Assembly: GCA_016735415.1 (NCBI GenBank)
Contig: JAERRP010000156.1
Coordinates: 1-7,923 of the forward strand
From: Desulfobacterales bacterium
GTDB taxonomy: Bacteria; Desulfobacterota; Desulfobacteria; Desulfobacterales; UBA5852
Length of the DNA stretch: 7,923 bases
Direction of reading: 5' to 3'
In this document: positions 1 through 6,301 of the stretch, piece by piece
Position numbering within the stretch: the stretch's first letter is position 1
How the letters are laid out: every line of letters starts with the position of its first letter
Translations under genes and position numbers: made by a program
Notes under the pieces: generated by a model
What the model was told of the DNA's origin: nothing
What the model saw: only the letters and a program-made list of their open reading frames with translations
Databases searched by the model: none

Positions 1-1332
1 GGGGTGGCGGTCATGCTGAACCCGGAGCCGCTGGCACCCTTTTTCGATCTGTTTCTCATCGGCGAAGCGGAGGTCATGCTGCCGTCCTTCCTGGCGAACT
101 ATCGCCGCACCGACGAACGCCCGGCGCTGCTGGACAGGGTCTCCCGCGAGGTTCCAGGCGCCTACGTGCTTGACCATTTTCAACCCGACTACCAGCAAAA
201 CGGCCCCCTCAGGGCGTTTACGGCCCTTGGCGACCAGTCGCCCCGAATCAGGTCCCCCAAGGTGGCGGACGTGGGCACCCTGGCAACGGCAACCACCGTT
301 TTAACGACGGACACAACCTTCCCCGAAACCTGCCTGATCGAAGTCAGCCGGGGCTGTCCGCATGGTTGCCGCTTTTGCAGTGCCGGCTACATCTACCGTC
401 CGCCGCGCTACCGCCATCCTGATTTTCTGGAAACCTGTATTCGCAACGCCTCCCGCACCGTCCGCCGCGTGGGAATGGTGGGGGCCGCGGTTTCCGATTT
501 TCCCGCCATCGGTGAATTATGCGGCCGGGTTGCAGATACCGGGGTGCGGCTTTCCTTCAGTTCCCTGCGGGCCGACGCCCTGACCGACGACCTGCTGGCG
601 GTGCTGCGTGCCAACCGAACCAAAACAGCCACCATCGCTCCGGAAGCCGGTTCGCCGCGCCTGCGCAACGTCATCAACAAGGGCCTGGGCGAAGAAGATA
701 TCCTGGCCGCCGCCGCCAAACTCGTCAGCGCCGGAATCCCCAATCTGAAACTGTATTTCCTGATCGGTCTGCCCACCGAAACCGATGCCGACGTCGAGGC
801 CATCGTAACGCTCTGCGAACGCATCAAGGCCGTCTTTCTGGCGGCCAGTCGTAAGATGAAACGCATCGGCACCATCACCGTCAACGCCACCCCCTTTGTG
901 CCCAAACCGGCAACCCCGTTCCAATGGGCCGGCATGGCCCCCCCGCGCGTGCTCAAAGCGCGGTTGCGCATCCTGCGCAAGGGCCTCCAGCGCATCGCCA
1001 ATGTTCGTTTCCAGAACGAGAGCATCCGTGAAGCTTACGTACAGGCCTTGCTGGCACGCGGTGATCGGCGGGTCGCCGAGATTTTATCCCTCCACCATCG
1101 CCTGGGCGGCCGTTGGCCGCAAACCTTGAAAACCACACCCGTCGATACGGATTTCTTCGCTCTGCGCGAACGCGCCGCGGACGAACTGCTTCCCTGGGAT
1201 TTTATCGATACCGGCGTGCACAGAGACTTCCTCTGGCGGGAATACCAGCGGGCGCTGGCCGCAAGCCCCTCGAAGCCCTGCCCCGGGGATAGGCCCTGCG
1301 AGCGTTGCGGAGCCTGCAACCAACCCGATTGA
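1..1332 (+). CDS. Radical SAM protein, 5'-truncated by window edge (probable B12-binding-domain type)
   Basis: The frame is open from base 1 and ends at TGA 1330-1332 (443 codons visible). A GTG at 4 could serve as a start, but the first residues (MLNPEPLAPFFDLFLIGEAE) resemble the end of the N-terminal cobalamin-binding-like domain of long radical SAM proteins, so I take the gene to begin upstream of the window. Counting from base 1, Cys119, Cys123 and Cys126 form CxxxCxxC (GCPHGCRFC), which binds the 4Fe-4S cluster that cleaves S-adenosylmethionine. Downstream are typical TIM-barrel elements (IAPEAGSPRLR; KLYFLIGLPTETD). The tail is Cys-rich (CPGDRPCERCGAC) and could hold a further metal site. 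The exact reaction and substrate are not recognisable. The gene is separated from the rnf genes by 264 nt and a probable terminator, so a functional link is not indicated. The radical SAM call is firm; the subfamily is uncertain. Confidence 0.88.
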   Translation, partial: GVAVMLNPEPLAPFFDLFLIGEAEVMLPSFLANYRRTDERPALLDRVSREVPGAYVLDHFQPDYQQNGPLRAFTALGDQSPRIRSPKVADVGTLATATTVLTTDTTFPETCLIEVSRGCPHGCRFCSAGYIYRPPRYRHPDFLETCIRNASRTVRRVGMVGAAVSDFPAIGELCGRVADTGVRLSFSSLRADALTDDLLAVLRANRTKTATIAPEAGSPRLRNVINKGLGEEDILAAAAKLVSAGIPNLKLYFLIGLPTETDADVEAIVTLCERIKAVFLAASRKMKRIGTITVNATPFVPKPATPFQWAGMAPPRVLKARLRILRKGLQRIANVRFQNESIREAYVQALLARGDRRVAEILSLHHRLGGRWPQTLKTTPVDTDFFALRERAADELLPWDFIDTGVHRDFLWREYQRALAASPSKPCPGDRPCERCGACNQPD

Positions 1333-1371
1333 AAGCCTCCCTGCCGTTTTTCCGGCCGTGCTTTCAGCCGC

Positions 1372-1401
1372 GCCGTCCCCACCTTAAAGGACGGCCCTTT
1401 T
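1372..1401 (+). terminator. Probable weak Rho-independent terminator after the radical SAM gene
   Basis: A perfect 7-bp GC-rich stem, GCCGTCC (1372-1378) with GGACGGC (1389-1395), encloses a 10-nt loop and is followed by CCTTTT. The short T run makes it a weak intrinsic terminator. Just upstream, TGAAAGC (1330-1336, including the stop codon) pairs with GCTTTCA (1360-1366), with GCCG/CGGC nested inside, giving a second possible hairpin. Together they would separate the radical SAM transcript from the rnf operon. Confidence 0.4.
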
Positions 1402-1596
1402 CCGCCCTGCCCGGATGTCTGCCCGTCCACCTGTTTTGCCCCGAAAAATAAATTCATGACTTCGTATTTTTTTTGCCTCGCCAAAAACTTGAATGAAAAA
1501 AATGGCTTGCAGGGCATTGACCATTATGGTAGTCAAATCTCGCCAGTTAGCCGCGCCCTCCCACCTGAAACTAACATACGAAGGAATGGACCGACG
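1402..1596 (+). promoter_or_regulatory. Spacer before the cytochrome gene; expected promoter region of the rnf operon
   Basis: No gene is visible in this stretch. It is AT-rich against GC-rich flanks, with an 8-T run at 1467-1474 and A-rich patches at 1481-1502. An imperfect dyad lies at 1517-1536: TTGAC facing GTCAA across 10 nt, with CCAT-T-ATGG nested inside, which could be an operator. I found no convincing -35/-10 pair, so the promoter is inferred from position only. A Shine-Dalgarno-like AAGGA at 1581-1585 precedes the ATG at 1597 by 11 nt. Confidence 0.3.
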
Positions 1597-2025
1597 ATGA
1601 CTTCGGAGAAAGATTTGAAACTGGTCTGCAGCGTGGCCGTCATCCTCTTCCTGGTCGGCGTTCTCTGCTACGCTGCCTTTCCCACCAAACCACCGGACAA
1701 CCCCGTCCGCATTCAGTATCGAAGCGCCACCGGCAACGTCCTTTTTCAGCACATCAAGCACGAAAGGGACTATGGAACCGATTGCCTCGAATGCCATCAT
1801 CATCACGCCGATGAGCAAGACAAGCTGATTGGCTGTGGCCAATGTCACCCCCGGGAGCTCGGCCAGGCGCCTGACCCCGAAGTATGCAACGGCTGCCACG
1901 ACGAAGAATATTACGAAGATACTGAAATGATGGCACAAAGTGACGCCGCTCACAAGCAGTGCCAGGAATGTCATGCGGGAATCGATGCCGGCCCGCTCGA
2001 ATGCGCTGGGTGTCACGTTCAGTAG
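1597..2025 (+). CDS. Membrane-anchored pentahaem cytochrome c (c3/c7-like), Rnf-associated
   Basis: The product is 142 residues. Residues 9-28 are hydrophobic with no clear cleavage site, so it is probably an uncleaved anchor placing the rest in the periplasm. Five CxxCH haem c sites are visible at residues 63-67, 80-84, 97-101, 122-126 and 136-140. His52, His55, His68-70 and His119 are candidates for distal haem ligands. The arrangement F50-x-H52-x2-H55 before the first CxxCH, and the extra His right after it, match class III (c3-like) cytochromes. I chose ATG 1597 because it follows AAGGA and puts the hydrophobic segment at the N terminus; an in-frame ATG at 1456 would add 47 residues without signal character. 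The gene ends 60 nt before rnfC, so co-transcription is likely. Multiheme cytochromes next to rnf are known in sulfate reducers and in Methanosarcina. Inferred role: electron exchange with periplasmic RnfG. Five haems differ from the usual four of c3. Confidence 0.9.
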   Translation: MTSEKDLKLVCSVAVILFLVGVLCYAAFPTKPPDNPVRIQYRSATGNVLFQHIKHERDYGTDCLECHHHHADEQDKLIGCGQCHPRELGQAPDPEVCNGCHDEEYYEDTEMMAQSDAAHKQCQECHAGIDAGPLECAGCHVQ

Positions 2026-2085
2026 CGGCCGACCCGTCCCGTTCTCAATTCCCGTTCAGTGAATCATGTTTAAAAGGGTTAGATC

Positions 2086-3369
2086 ATGATGAAACAGTTG
2101 CCAGGCCTTTCGGGAGCATCCGTATTCCAATACACGCTCCTGCCGCAATCACCGCCGCCGCCCCAGGCTATTGCCAACACCGCTAAAGCCACCTTGCTGA
2201 TCGATCAGACCTTCGAAAAAAAATCGCAGATGGCCCTGACCGAGGGCGATGCCGTCCAGACCGGCCAGAAGCTGGTGCCCTTCAAAGACAGCGGGGCCTA
2301 CGTAATTTCGAGTGTCACCGGCAAGGTCAGCGCGATATATCCCTACCCGGGCGACTTCGGCAAAAACTTCACCGCCCTCGATATCGAAGTGGCCGCTGAT
2401 GAAATGGCCGCGCCCGTCGAAGATCTCGAACCGACGCTGGATGCTTTGCGCACCTATTTTATCGAGGCCCCCGGCAAACCGCCCCTGGACCTCCTGGGTG
2501 ATCCGGACCGCCCGATCCACACCATCGTGGTGAGCGGCGTGGACACCGATCTGCTGGTTGCCAGCAATCAGTACGTGATCCGCTCGCAGATCCATGCCAT
2601 CACCAGGGGGATTGAAGTCTTAAAAGCCGCCGCCGGGGTGGAAAAAATAGTGATCGCCGTGCCGCGCGACCTGATCTCCGGTTTCGGGCATACCGGCGCC
2701 GATGACCTCAAGGCAATTTCGCCGGACTATCCCTCGGCCCAGCCCAGGCTGATTCTCTACCAGGCCTTCGGTATCGAAGTGCCGGCGGATAAAAGCTGTG
2801 CCGACATGGGTTATGCCTTCTTCAGCGCCGAATCCGTGGCGGCCATCGGCAAAGCTTATCAGTCCGGACAGGTTCCGGTCGAAAAAATCATCACCCTGAT
2901 CGACAAATCCGGCCGTCCGAAAATTGTGACCGCCCGGCTGGGAACGCCGGTCGACACGATCCTGCAGGCGGCCGGGATTTCGACCGCCGACCGGGATCGG
3001 CTGATTCTGGGCGGCCCCATGACCGGTACGGCCCTTTATGACGAAAAACAGGTCGTGCGGGCCGATACCGACGCCGTTATGGTGCAGGACGCCGCGGATG
3101 TCACCCTGGTATCGGATTACTCCTGCATCAACTGCGGTGAATGCGTGCGAGCCTGTCCGGTACGGATACAGGTCAACATGCTGGTGCGGTTCCTGGAGGC
3201 CGGCCAGTATGAAGACGGGGCCGAACTGTATGATCTTTATTCCTGCGTCGACTGTGGTCTCTGCAGCTATGTCTGTGTGGCCCGAATCCCCATCTACCAA
3301 TACATCCGTCTGGCCAAGTATGAACTGGCACGGGCGAACGCGGTAGCGGAGGCTCCTGATGAGCAGTAA
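2086..3369 (+). CDS. rnfC: Rnf complex subunit RnfC, variant lacking the NADH/FMN-site motifs
   Basis: The product is 427 residues. The N-terminal part (about 30-105) looks like the RnfC barrel-sandwich region (EGDAVQTGQKLVPF; SVTGKVSAIYP). An SLBB-like part follows (RLGTPVDTILQAAG; LILGGPMTG). Two ferredoxin motifs close the protein: Cys347/350/353/357 (CINCGECVRACP) and Cys387/390/393/397. After Cys397 there is Val where Pro is usual. In ordinary RnfC the middle domain carries GGAGFPT and NGAECEP, which form the NADH/FMN pocket homologous to complex I Nqo1. Here the matching region (about residues 126-160) reads IEAPGKPPLDLLGD, then VVSGVDTDLLVAS, so both motifs are absent. This resembles the situation in NqrA, a homologue that does not oxidise NADH. 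AAAAGGG at 2072-2078 lies 7 nt before the first ATG; a second ATG follows immediately. Identity as RnfC is firm from the Fe-S tail and operon position; lack of NADH activity is inferred. Confidence 0.9.
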   Translation: MMKQLPGLSGASVFQYTLLPQSPPPPQAIANTAKATLLIDQTFEKKSQMALTEGDAVQTGQKLVPFKDSGAYVISSVTGKVSAIYPYPGDFGKNFTALDIEVAADEMAAPVEDLEPTLDALRTYFIEAPGKPPLDLLGDPDRPIHTIVVSGVDTDLLVASNQYVIRSQIHAITRGIEVLKAAAGVEKIVIAVPRDLISGFGHTGADDLKAISPDYPSAQPRLILYQAFGIEVPADKSCADMGYAFFSAESVAAIGKAYQSGQVPVEKIITLIDKSGRPKIVTARLGTPVDTILQAAGISTADRDRLILGGPMTGTALYDEKQVVRADTDAVMVQDAADVTLVSDYSCINCGECVRACPVRIQVNMLVRFLEAGQYEDGAELYDLYSCVDCGLCSYVCVARIPIYQYIRLAKYELARANAVAEAPDEQ

Positions 3370-4318
3370 AAAAATGTTTATCGTCTCACATGCCCCCTTC
3401 TGGCATAACGGGAGCAATATCCCGGAACGATGCTACGGCATGATCTGGGCGGCTTTACCGGCCGTGGCCCTGGGAATCGTGCAATACGGTCTGCCGGCCG
3501 TGGGCGTGATTTGTCTGGCCGTTTCCACCGCTATTCTGGCGGAATGGCTGATGAACCGGGCGACCAAACGCTCCCTCACGATTACCGACGGCAACGCCGC
3601 CCTGTTAGGCCTGCTGTTTGCCATGCTGATCCCGGCCACCACACCCTGGTGGGTGGTTATGGTGGGCACAATTCTGTCGGTTGTCATCGGCCTGCACATC
3701 TTCGGCGGCATCGGTGCCAACCCCTTCCACCCGGTGGTCGTGGCCATGATGATGCTGACCGTTTCCTGGCCCGAGTTTCTGGATTTCAACGCCTCCCTGG
3801 TCAATTACGACTTCACATTTAACGCCATATTTCCGCTGACCCTTTCCAAAAATTTCGGCCCGGCCGCCGTGACGGACTTTACGCCCCTGAACCTCCTGCT
3901 GGGGAGGCAAGTGGGCGGTATCGGGACCACCTTCGGTCTGGGTCTGATCGCGGGCGGCATTTACCTGATGGCCAAACGCTATATCCGCTGGGAGGTCTGC
4001 CTGTCCTTTCTGGCCGGCATTTTTCTGACCGCCCTCGCGTTTCATCTGGCCGAACCGGATCGCTATGCCGGACCGATCTTCCACCTTTTGACCGGCTACA
4101 CCCTGATCTGTGCCTTTTTTCTGCTGCCGGAAAGCGCGTCCTCCCCGGTCAATCCGATTCCCATGTTCATCTACGGGGCCGGGGCCGGCATTCTGACCAT
4201 GCTGATCCGCAATATCGGAAACTATTACGATGGTGTTCTTCTGGCCGTGCTGTTGATGAATCTCGTTAATCCGCTGCTGGACAAGATCAGACCGAAAGCA
4301 TTGGGAAAGGTGGCTTAA
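3359..4318 (+). CDS. rnfD: Rnf complex membrane subunit RnfD, with atypical flavinylation motif
   Basis: The product is 319 residues and strongly hydrophobic, with about nine or ten possible membrane segments. Family landmarks are ITDGNAALLGLLFAMLIP, GGIGANPFHP and a late HLLTGYTLICAFFLLP segment. RnfD/NqrB proteins normally carry FMN on the Thr of DxxSGAT, attached by ApbE. The aligned segment here is A169-A-V-T-D-F-T175-P-L, so the Asp and the Gly-Ala are replaced while the Thr and the following Pro-Leu remain. Covalent FMN is therefore doubtful. The segment usually read as ATDPVTSP is also changed (LPESASSPVNP). The gene overlaps rnfC by 11 nt, and GGAGG at 3348-3352 lies 6 nt before the ATG, a sign of translational coupling. 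Expected role: membrane electron transfer and part of the ion path. The family call is firm; cofactor content is uncertain. Confidence 0.92.
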   Translation: MSSKKMFIVSHAPFWHNGSNIPERCYGMIWAALPAVALGIVQYGLPAVGVICLAVSTAILAEWLMNRATKRSLTITDGNAALLGLLFAMLIPATTPWWVVMVGTILSVVIGLHIFGGIGANPFHPVVVAMMMLTVSWPEFLDFNASLVNYDFTFNAIFPLTLSKNFGPAAVTDFTPLNLLLGRQVGGIGTTFGLGLIAGGIYLMAKRYIRWEVCLSFLAGIFLTALAFHLAEPDRYAGPIFHLLTGYTLICAFFLLPESASSPVNPIPMFIYGAGAGILTMLIRNIGNYYDGVLLAVLLMNLVNPLLDKIRPKALGKVA

Positions 4319-4319
4319 C

Positions 4320-4907
4320 ATGGGTGAAATGATAAAAATGGTCGTCGTGCTCACCCTCCTGAGTTCGCTCTCGGGCGGCGTACTGGCCTATGTAAAGGAA
4401 AGCACCCAGGAACGTATCGAAATTCAGGTTTTACAACTGGTCAAAGGGCCGGCTATCAACACCGTTTTCAAGGACGCCGCCAACGACCCGGTGGCCGATC
4501 GGTTCAGTCTCCAGGACGGCGACAAAAAACTGGATTTCTTCGTTGCCAAAATCGACGGCAAGGATATGATCGCCTTTGAAACCTTCGGCAAGGGTTACGG
4601 CGGTGACGTCGGGATGGTGGTCGGCATCGACGTCGCCGACGATAAAATCTACGGCGTCGGCGTCACCACCCACAGTGAAACGGCCGGTCTCGGCTCCAAA
4701 GCCAAGGAAGATCCTAAATTCGCGGCCCAGTTTGCCGGCATGTCAATTCTGGAACCCGTCAAGGTTTCCGGTGATGGCGGCAAGGTCAACGCCTTGAGCG
4801 GGGCCACGATCACCTCGAAGGCCGTCTGCTCCGCAGTCACCGACGCCGGTGAAATTTACCAGAGGCTTAAACCCCAAATCGATGAGCAATTGAAAGCATT
4901 CAAGTAA
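4320..4907 (+). CDS. rnfG: Rnf complex subunit RnfG (covalent FMN flavoprotein)
   Basis: The product is 195 residues. One N-terminal membrane helix (about residues 5-24) is followed by a soluble FMN-binding domain expected on the periplasmic face. The flavin-attachment motif is intact at its core: Ser160-Gly161-Ala162-Thr163, within NALSGATITSKAV; Thr163 is the predicted phosphoester FMN site made by an ApbE-type transferase. The Asp common three residues before the Ser is Asn157 here. Another family signature is THSETAGLGSK. The start codon lies 1 nt after the rnfD stop, with GGGAAAGG just upstream. No apbE is visible in the window, so the transferase must be encoded elsewhere. In cytochrome-linked Rnf systems RnfG is the natural partner of the extracytoplasmic cytochrome, which fits the pentahaem gene at the head of this operon. 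Confidence 0.95.
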   Translation: MGEMIKMVVVLTLLSSLSGGVLAYVKESTQERIEIQVLQLVKGPAINTVFKDAANDPVADRFSLQDGDKKLDFFVAKIDGKDMIAFETFGKGYGGDVGMVVGIDVADDKIYGVGVTTHSETAGLGSKAKEDPKFAAQFAGMSILEPVKVSGDGGKVNALSGATITSKAVCSAVTDAGEIYQRLKPQIDEQLKAFK

Positions 4908-4919
4908 CAGGGAGAACCC

Positions 4920-5537
4920 ATGGCGAAATCGATATCACATGAATTTGTTAAAGGCCTGTGGGAAGAAGTTCCCCCGTTCCGACTGGTCCTGGGACTCTGC
5001 CCCGTGCTGGGCGTCACCACCAAGATGCAGTATGGCATCGGCATGGGATTGGCCACCACCTTCGTTCTGGTCTGCTCGAATGTACTCGTTTCCATGTTGC
5101 GCAAGGCCATCCCGGCCAAAGTCCGCATCGCCTGCTTCATCATCATTATCGCGACTTTCGTGACCCTGGTGGAACTGGTGATGCAGGCCTTTGCCTATCC
5201 CCTCTTTCTGCAGCTGGGCATTTTCATTCCGTTGATCGTGGTGAACTGTATCGTCCTCGGCCGGGCTGAAGCCTTCGCCTCCAAAAACGGGGTTTTCCTT
5301 TCCATTGCCGATGGTTTGGGCATGGGTATCGGTTTCACGCTCTCGCTCGCCGCGTTAGGCGCCTTGCGCGAAATTTTAGGCGCCGGCACCCTGACCCTCT
5401 GGGAAGGCATTGAGTTGTTTAACATCATCAATGTTTTCCCGGGATTTCACCCTTTCAAATTCATGGTTCAGGCCCCCGGCGCGTTTGTCTGTCTCGGAAT
5501 CATGCTGTGCTTCATGAACATGGTGGGCAAGAAATAG
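4920..5537 (+). CDS. rnfE: Rnf complex membrane subunit RnfE
   Basis: The product is 205 residues and an integral membrane protein of the RnfA/RnfE (NqrD/NqrE) family with about six hydrophobic segments. Cys27 in VLGLCPVLGVT and Cys110 in VVNCIVLGRAEAFA are the conserved cysteines that, together with those of RnfA, are known to bind a 2Fe-2S cluster within the membrane. This cluster connects the cytoplasmic and outer halves of the electron path. GGGAG at 4910-4914 sits 5 nt before the ATG, and the gene begins 12 nt after rnfG. The final segment is hydrophobic and ends MNMVGKK. Length and motifs are normal for RnfE; nothing appears missing. Confidence 0.95.
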   Translation: MAKSISHEFVKGLWEEVPPFRLVLGLCPVLGVTTKMQYGIGMGLATTFVLVCSNVLVSMLRKAIPAKVRIACFIIIIATFVTLVELVMQAFAYPLFLQLGIFIPLIVVNCIVLGRAEAFASKNGVFLSIADGLGMGIGFTLSLAALGALREILGAGTLTLWEGIELFNIINVFPGFHPFKFMVQAPGAFVCLGIMLCFMNMVGKK

Positions 5538-5547
5538 GAGATACCCC

Positions 5548-6123
5548 ATGGGCGACTATATTGTCCTCATCATCAGCTGCATTTTCGTCAATAACATCCT
5601 GCTGGCCCAGTTTCTGGGGAACTGCCCGTTTTTCGGGACTTCCAAAAAAATGGAAACGGCCGTGGGGATGGGCATGGCGGTTATTTTTGTACTGGTCCTG
5701 GCCGGTGTGATCACCTGGATAATTTATGCTTTTCTGCTGGTCCCCCTGGAGTTGACGTATCTGCGGACCATCGCCTTCATTCTGGTGATCGCCGCCCTCG
5801 TGCAGTTCGTGGAAATGTTCCTCAAAAAAAGCATCCCGGCCCTTTATGCCGGGCTGGGCATCTTCCTGCCGCTCATTACGACCAACTGCGCCGTATTCGG
5901 GGCCTGCGTGATCAATATCGACAAGGAGTATTCCTTCATGCAGGCCCTGGTGGCGTCCTTCAGCTATGCGGCGGGTTTCGCGCTGGCCCTGATCTTGTTT
6001 GCCGGTGTGCGTGAGCGCATCCTGCTGGCCCGGGTGCCCGGCCCCTTGCAGGATACTTCCATTGCGCTGGTAACCGCCGGTATCATTTCCCTGTCGTTCT
6101 ATGCCTTCAAGGGAATGGTCTAG
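5548..6123 (+). CDS. rnfA: Rnf complex membrane subunit RnfA
   Basis: The product is 191 residues and a paralogue of RnfE with inverted topology and about six hydrophobic segments. Cys26 in AQFLGNCPFFGTSKKM and Cys114 in LITTNCAVFGACVIN are the family's conserved cysteines for the intramembrane 2Fe-2S cluster shared with RnfE. Cys119 follows in the same loop. AGGAGAT at 5536-5542 overlaps the rnfE stop codon and lies 5 nt before the ATG, so translation is probably coupled. The protein is of normal length and ends KGMV. It is the last gene before a 178-nt break that carries a strong hairpin, the only large gap among the rnf subunit genes in this window. Confidence 0.95.
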   Translation: MGDYIVLIISCIFVNNILLAQFLGNCPFFGTSKKMETAVGMGMAVIFVLVLAGVITWIIYAFLLVPLELTYLRTIAFILVIAALVQFVEMFLKKSIPALYAGLGIFLPLITTNCAVFGACVINIDKEYSFMQALVASFSYAAGFALALILFAGVRERILLARVPGPLQDTSIALVTAGIISLSFYAFKGMV

Positions 6124-6149
6124 CCCCAACCCCTCGGGTGGTTTTGGCT

Positions 6150-6184
6150 TCCACCGCCCGCAGCATCCGGTACCGGGCGGTGGA
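6150..6184 (+). promoter_or_regulatory. Strong intercistronic hairpin between rnfA and rnfB
   Basis: A perfect 11-bp GC-rich stem, TCCACCGCCCG (6150-6160) with CGGGCGGTGGA (6174-6184), has a 13-nt loop. Part of the loop and 3' arm form the palindrome CCGGTACCGG (6167-6176). GGTGG at 6137-6141 could pair instead with CCACC at 6151-6155, giving an alternative, weaker hairpin. No T run follows, so it is not a classic intrinsic terminator; transcript stabilisation, processing or partial termination are possible. The inverted repeat is certain; its role is not known. Confidence 0.55.
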
Positions 6185-6210
6185 CGTTTAACACTATGAA
6201 ATACTATCCT

Positions 6211-6239
6211 TTGCGCTTGGCCTGCATTTCTCTTATCCT
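6211..6239 (+). promoter_or_regulatory. Candidate sigma70-type promoter for rnfB
   Basis: TTGCGC (6211-6216) and TATCCT (6234-6239) are separated by exactly 17 nt, each matching 4 of 6 consensus bases. It lies after the intercistronic hairpin and 63 nt before the rnfB start, so it could give rnfB its own transcript. The match is modest and could be chance. Confidence 0.3.
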
Positions 6240-6288
6240 CCCGCTTTTTCCTGAATGTCGCACGATTGCATCAAGGATGAAAACCCTC

Positions 6289-6296
6289 AAGGAGGT
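6289..6296 (+). promoter_or_regulatory. Perfect Shine-Dalgarno that fixes the GTG start of rnfB
   Basis: AAGGAGGT is fully complementary to the 16S anti-Shine-Dalgarno and ends 5 nt before GTG 6302. It decides the non-ATG start, since the first in-frame ATG (6338) falls inside the N-terminal membrane helix and has no ribosome site. It is the strongest ribosome-binding site in the window, which suggests high translation of the fusion. Confidence 0.8.
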
Positions 6297-6301
6297 AGAC
6301 T

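Noticed and set aside
4..6. GTG as the true start of the radical SAM gene
   Set aside because: The first residues look like the interior of the family's N-terminal domain, and the frame is open to the window edge, so upstream continuation is more likely.
1444..1474. AAAAATA/TATTTTT inverted repeat ending in a T run as a terminator
   Set aside because: The stem is purely A-T and weak; it is better explained as AT-rich promoter DNA, with the GC-rich hairpin at 1372-1395 the better terminator candidate.
1456..1596. Upstream in-frame ATG for the cytochrome (47 extra residues)
   Set aside because: There is no Shine-Dalgarno before it, it lies in the AT-rich likely promoter region, and it would bury the signal-anchor inside the protein.
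1384..2016. 210-codon minus-strand frame over the cytochrome gene
   Set aside because: Its sequence has membrane-like stretches only because it mirrors the cytochrome coding strand; the + strand has five CxxCH motifs and a ribosome site.
3605..4354. 249-codon minus-strand frame over rnfD
   Set aside because: Antisense shadow rich in Gln, Gly and His; no motif, and the + strand encodes a clear RnfD.
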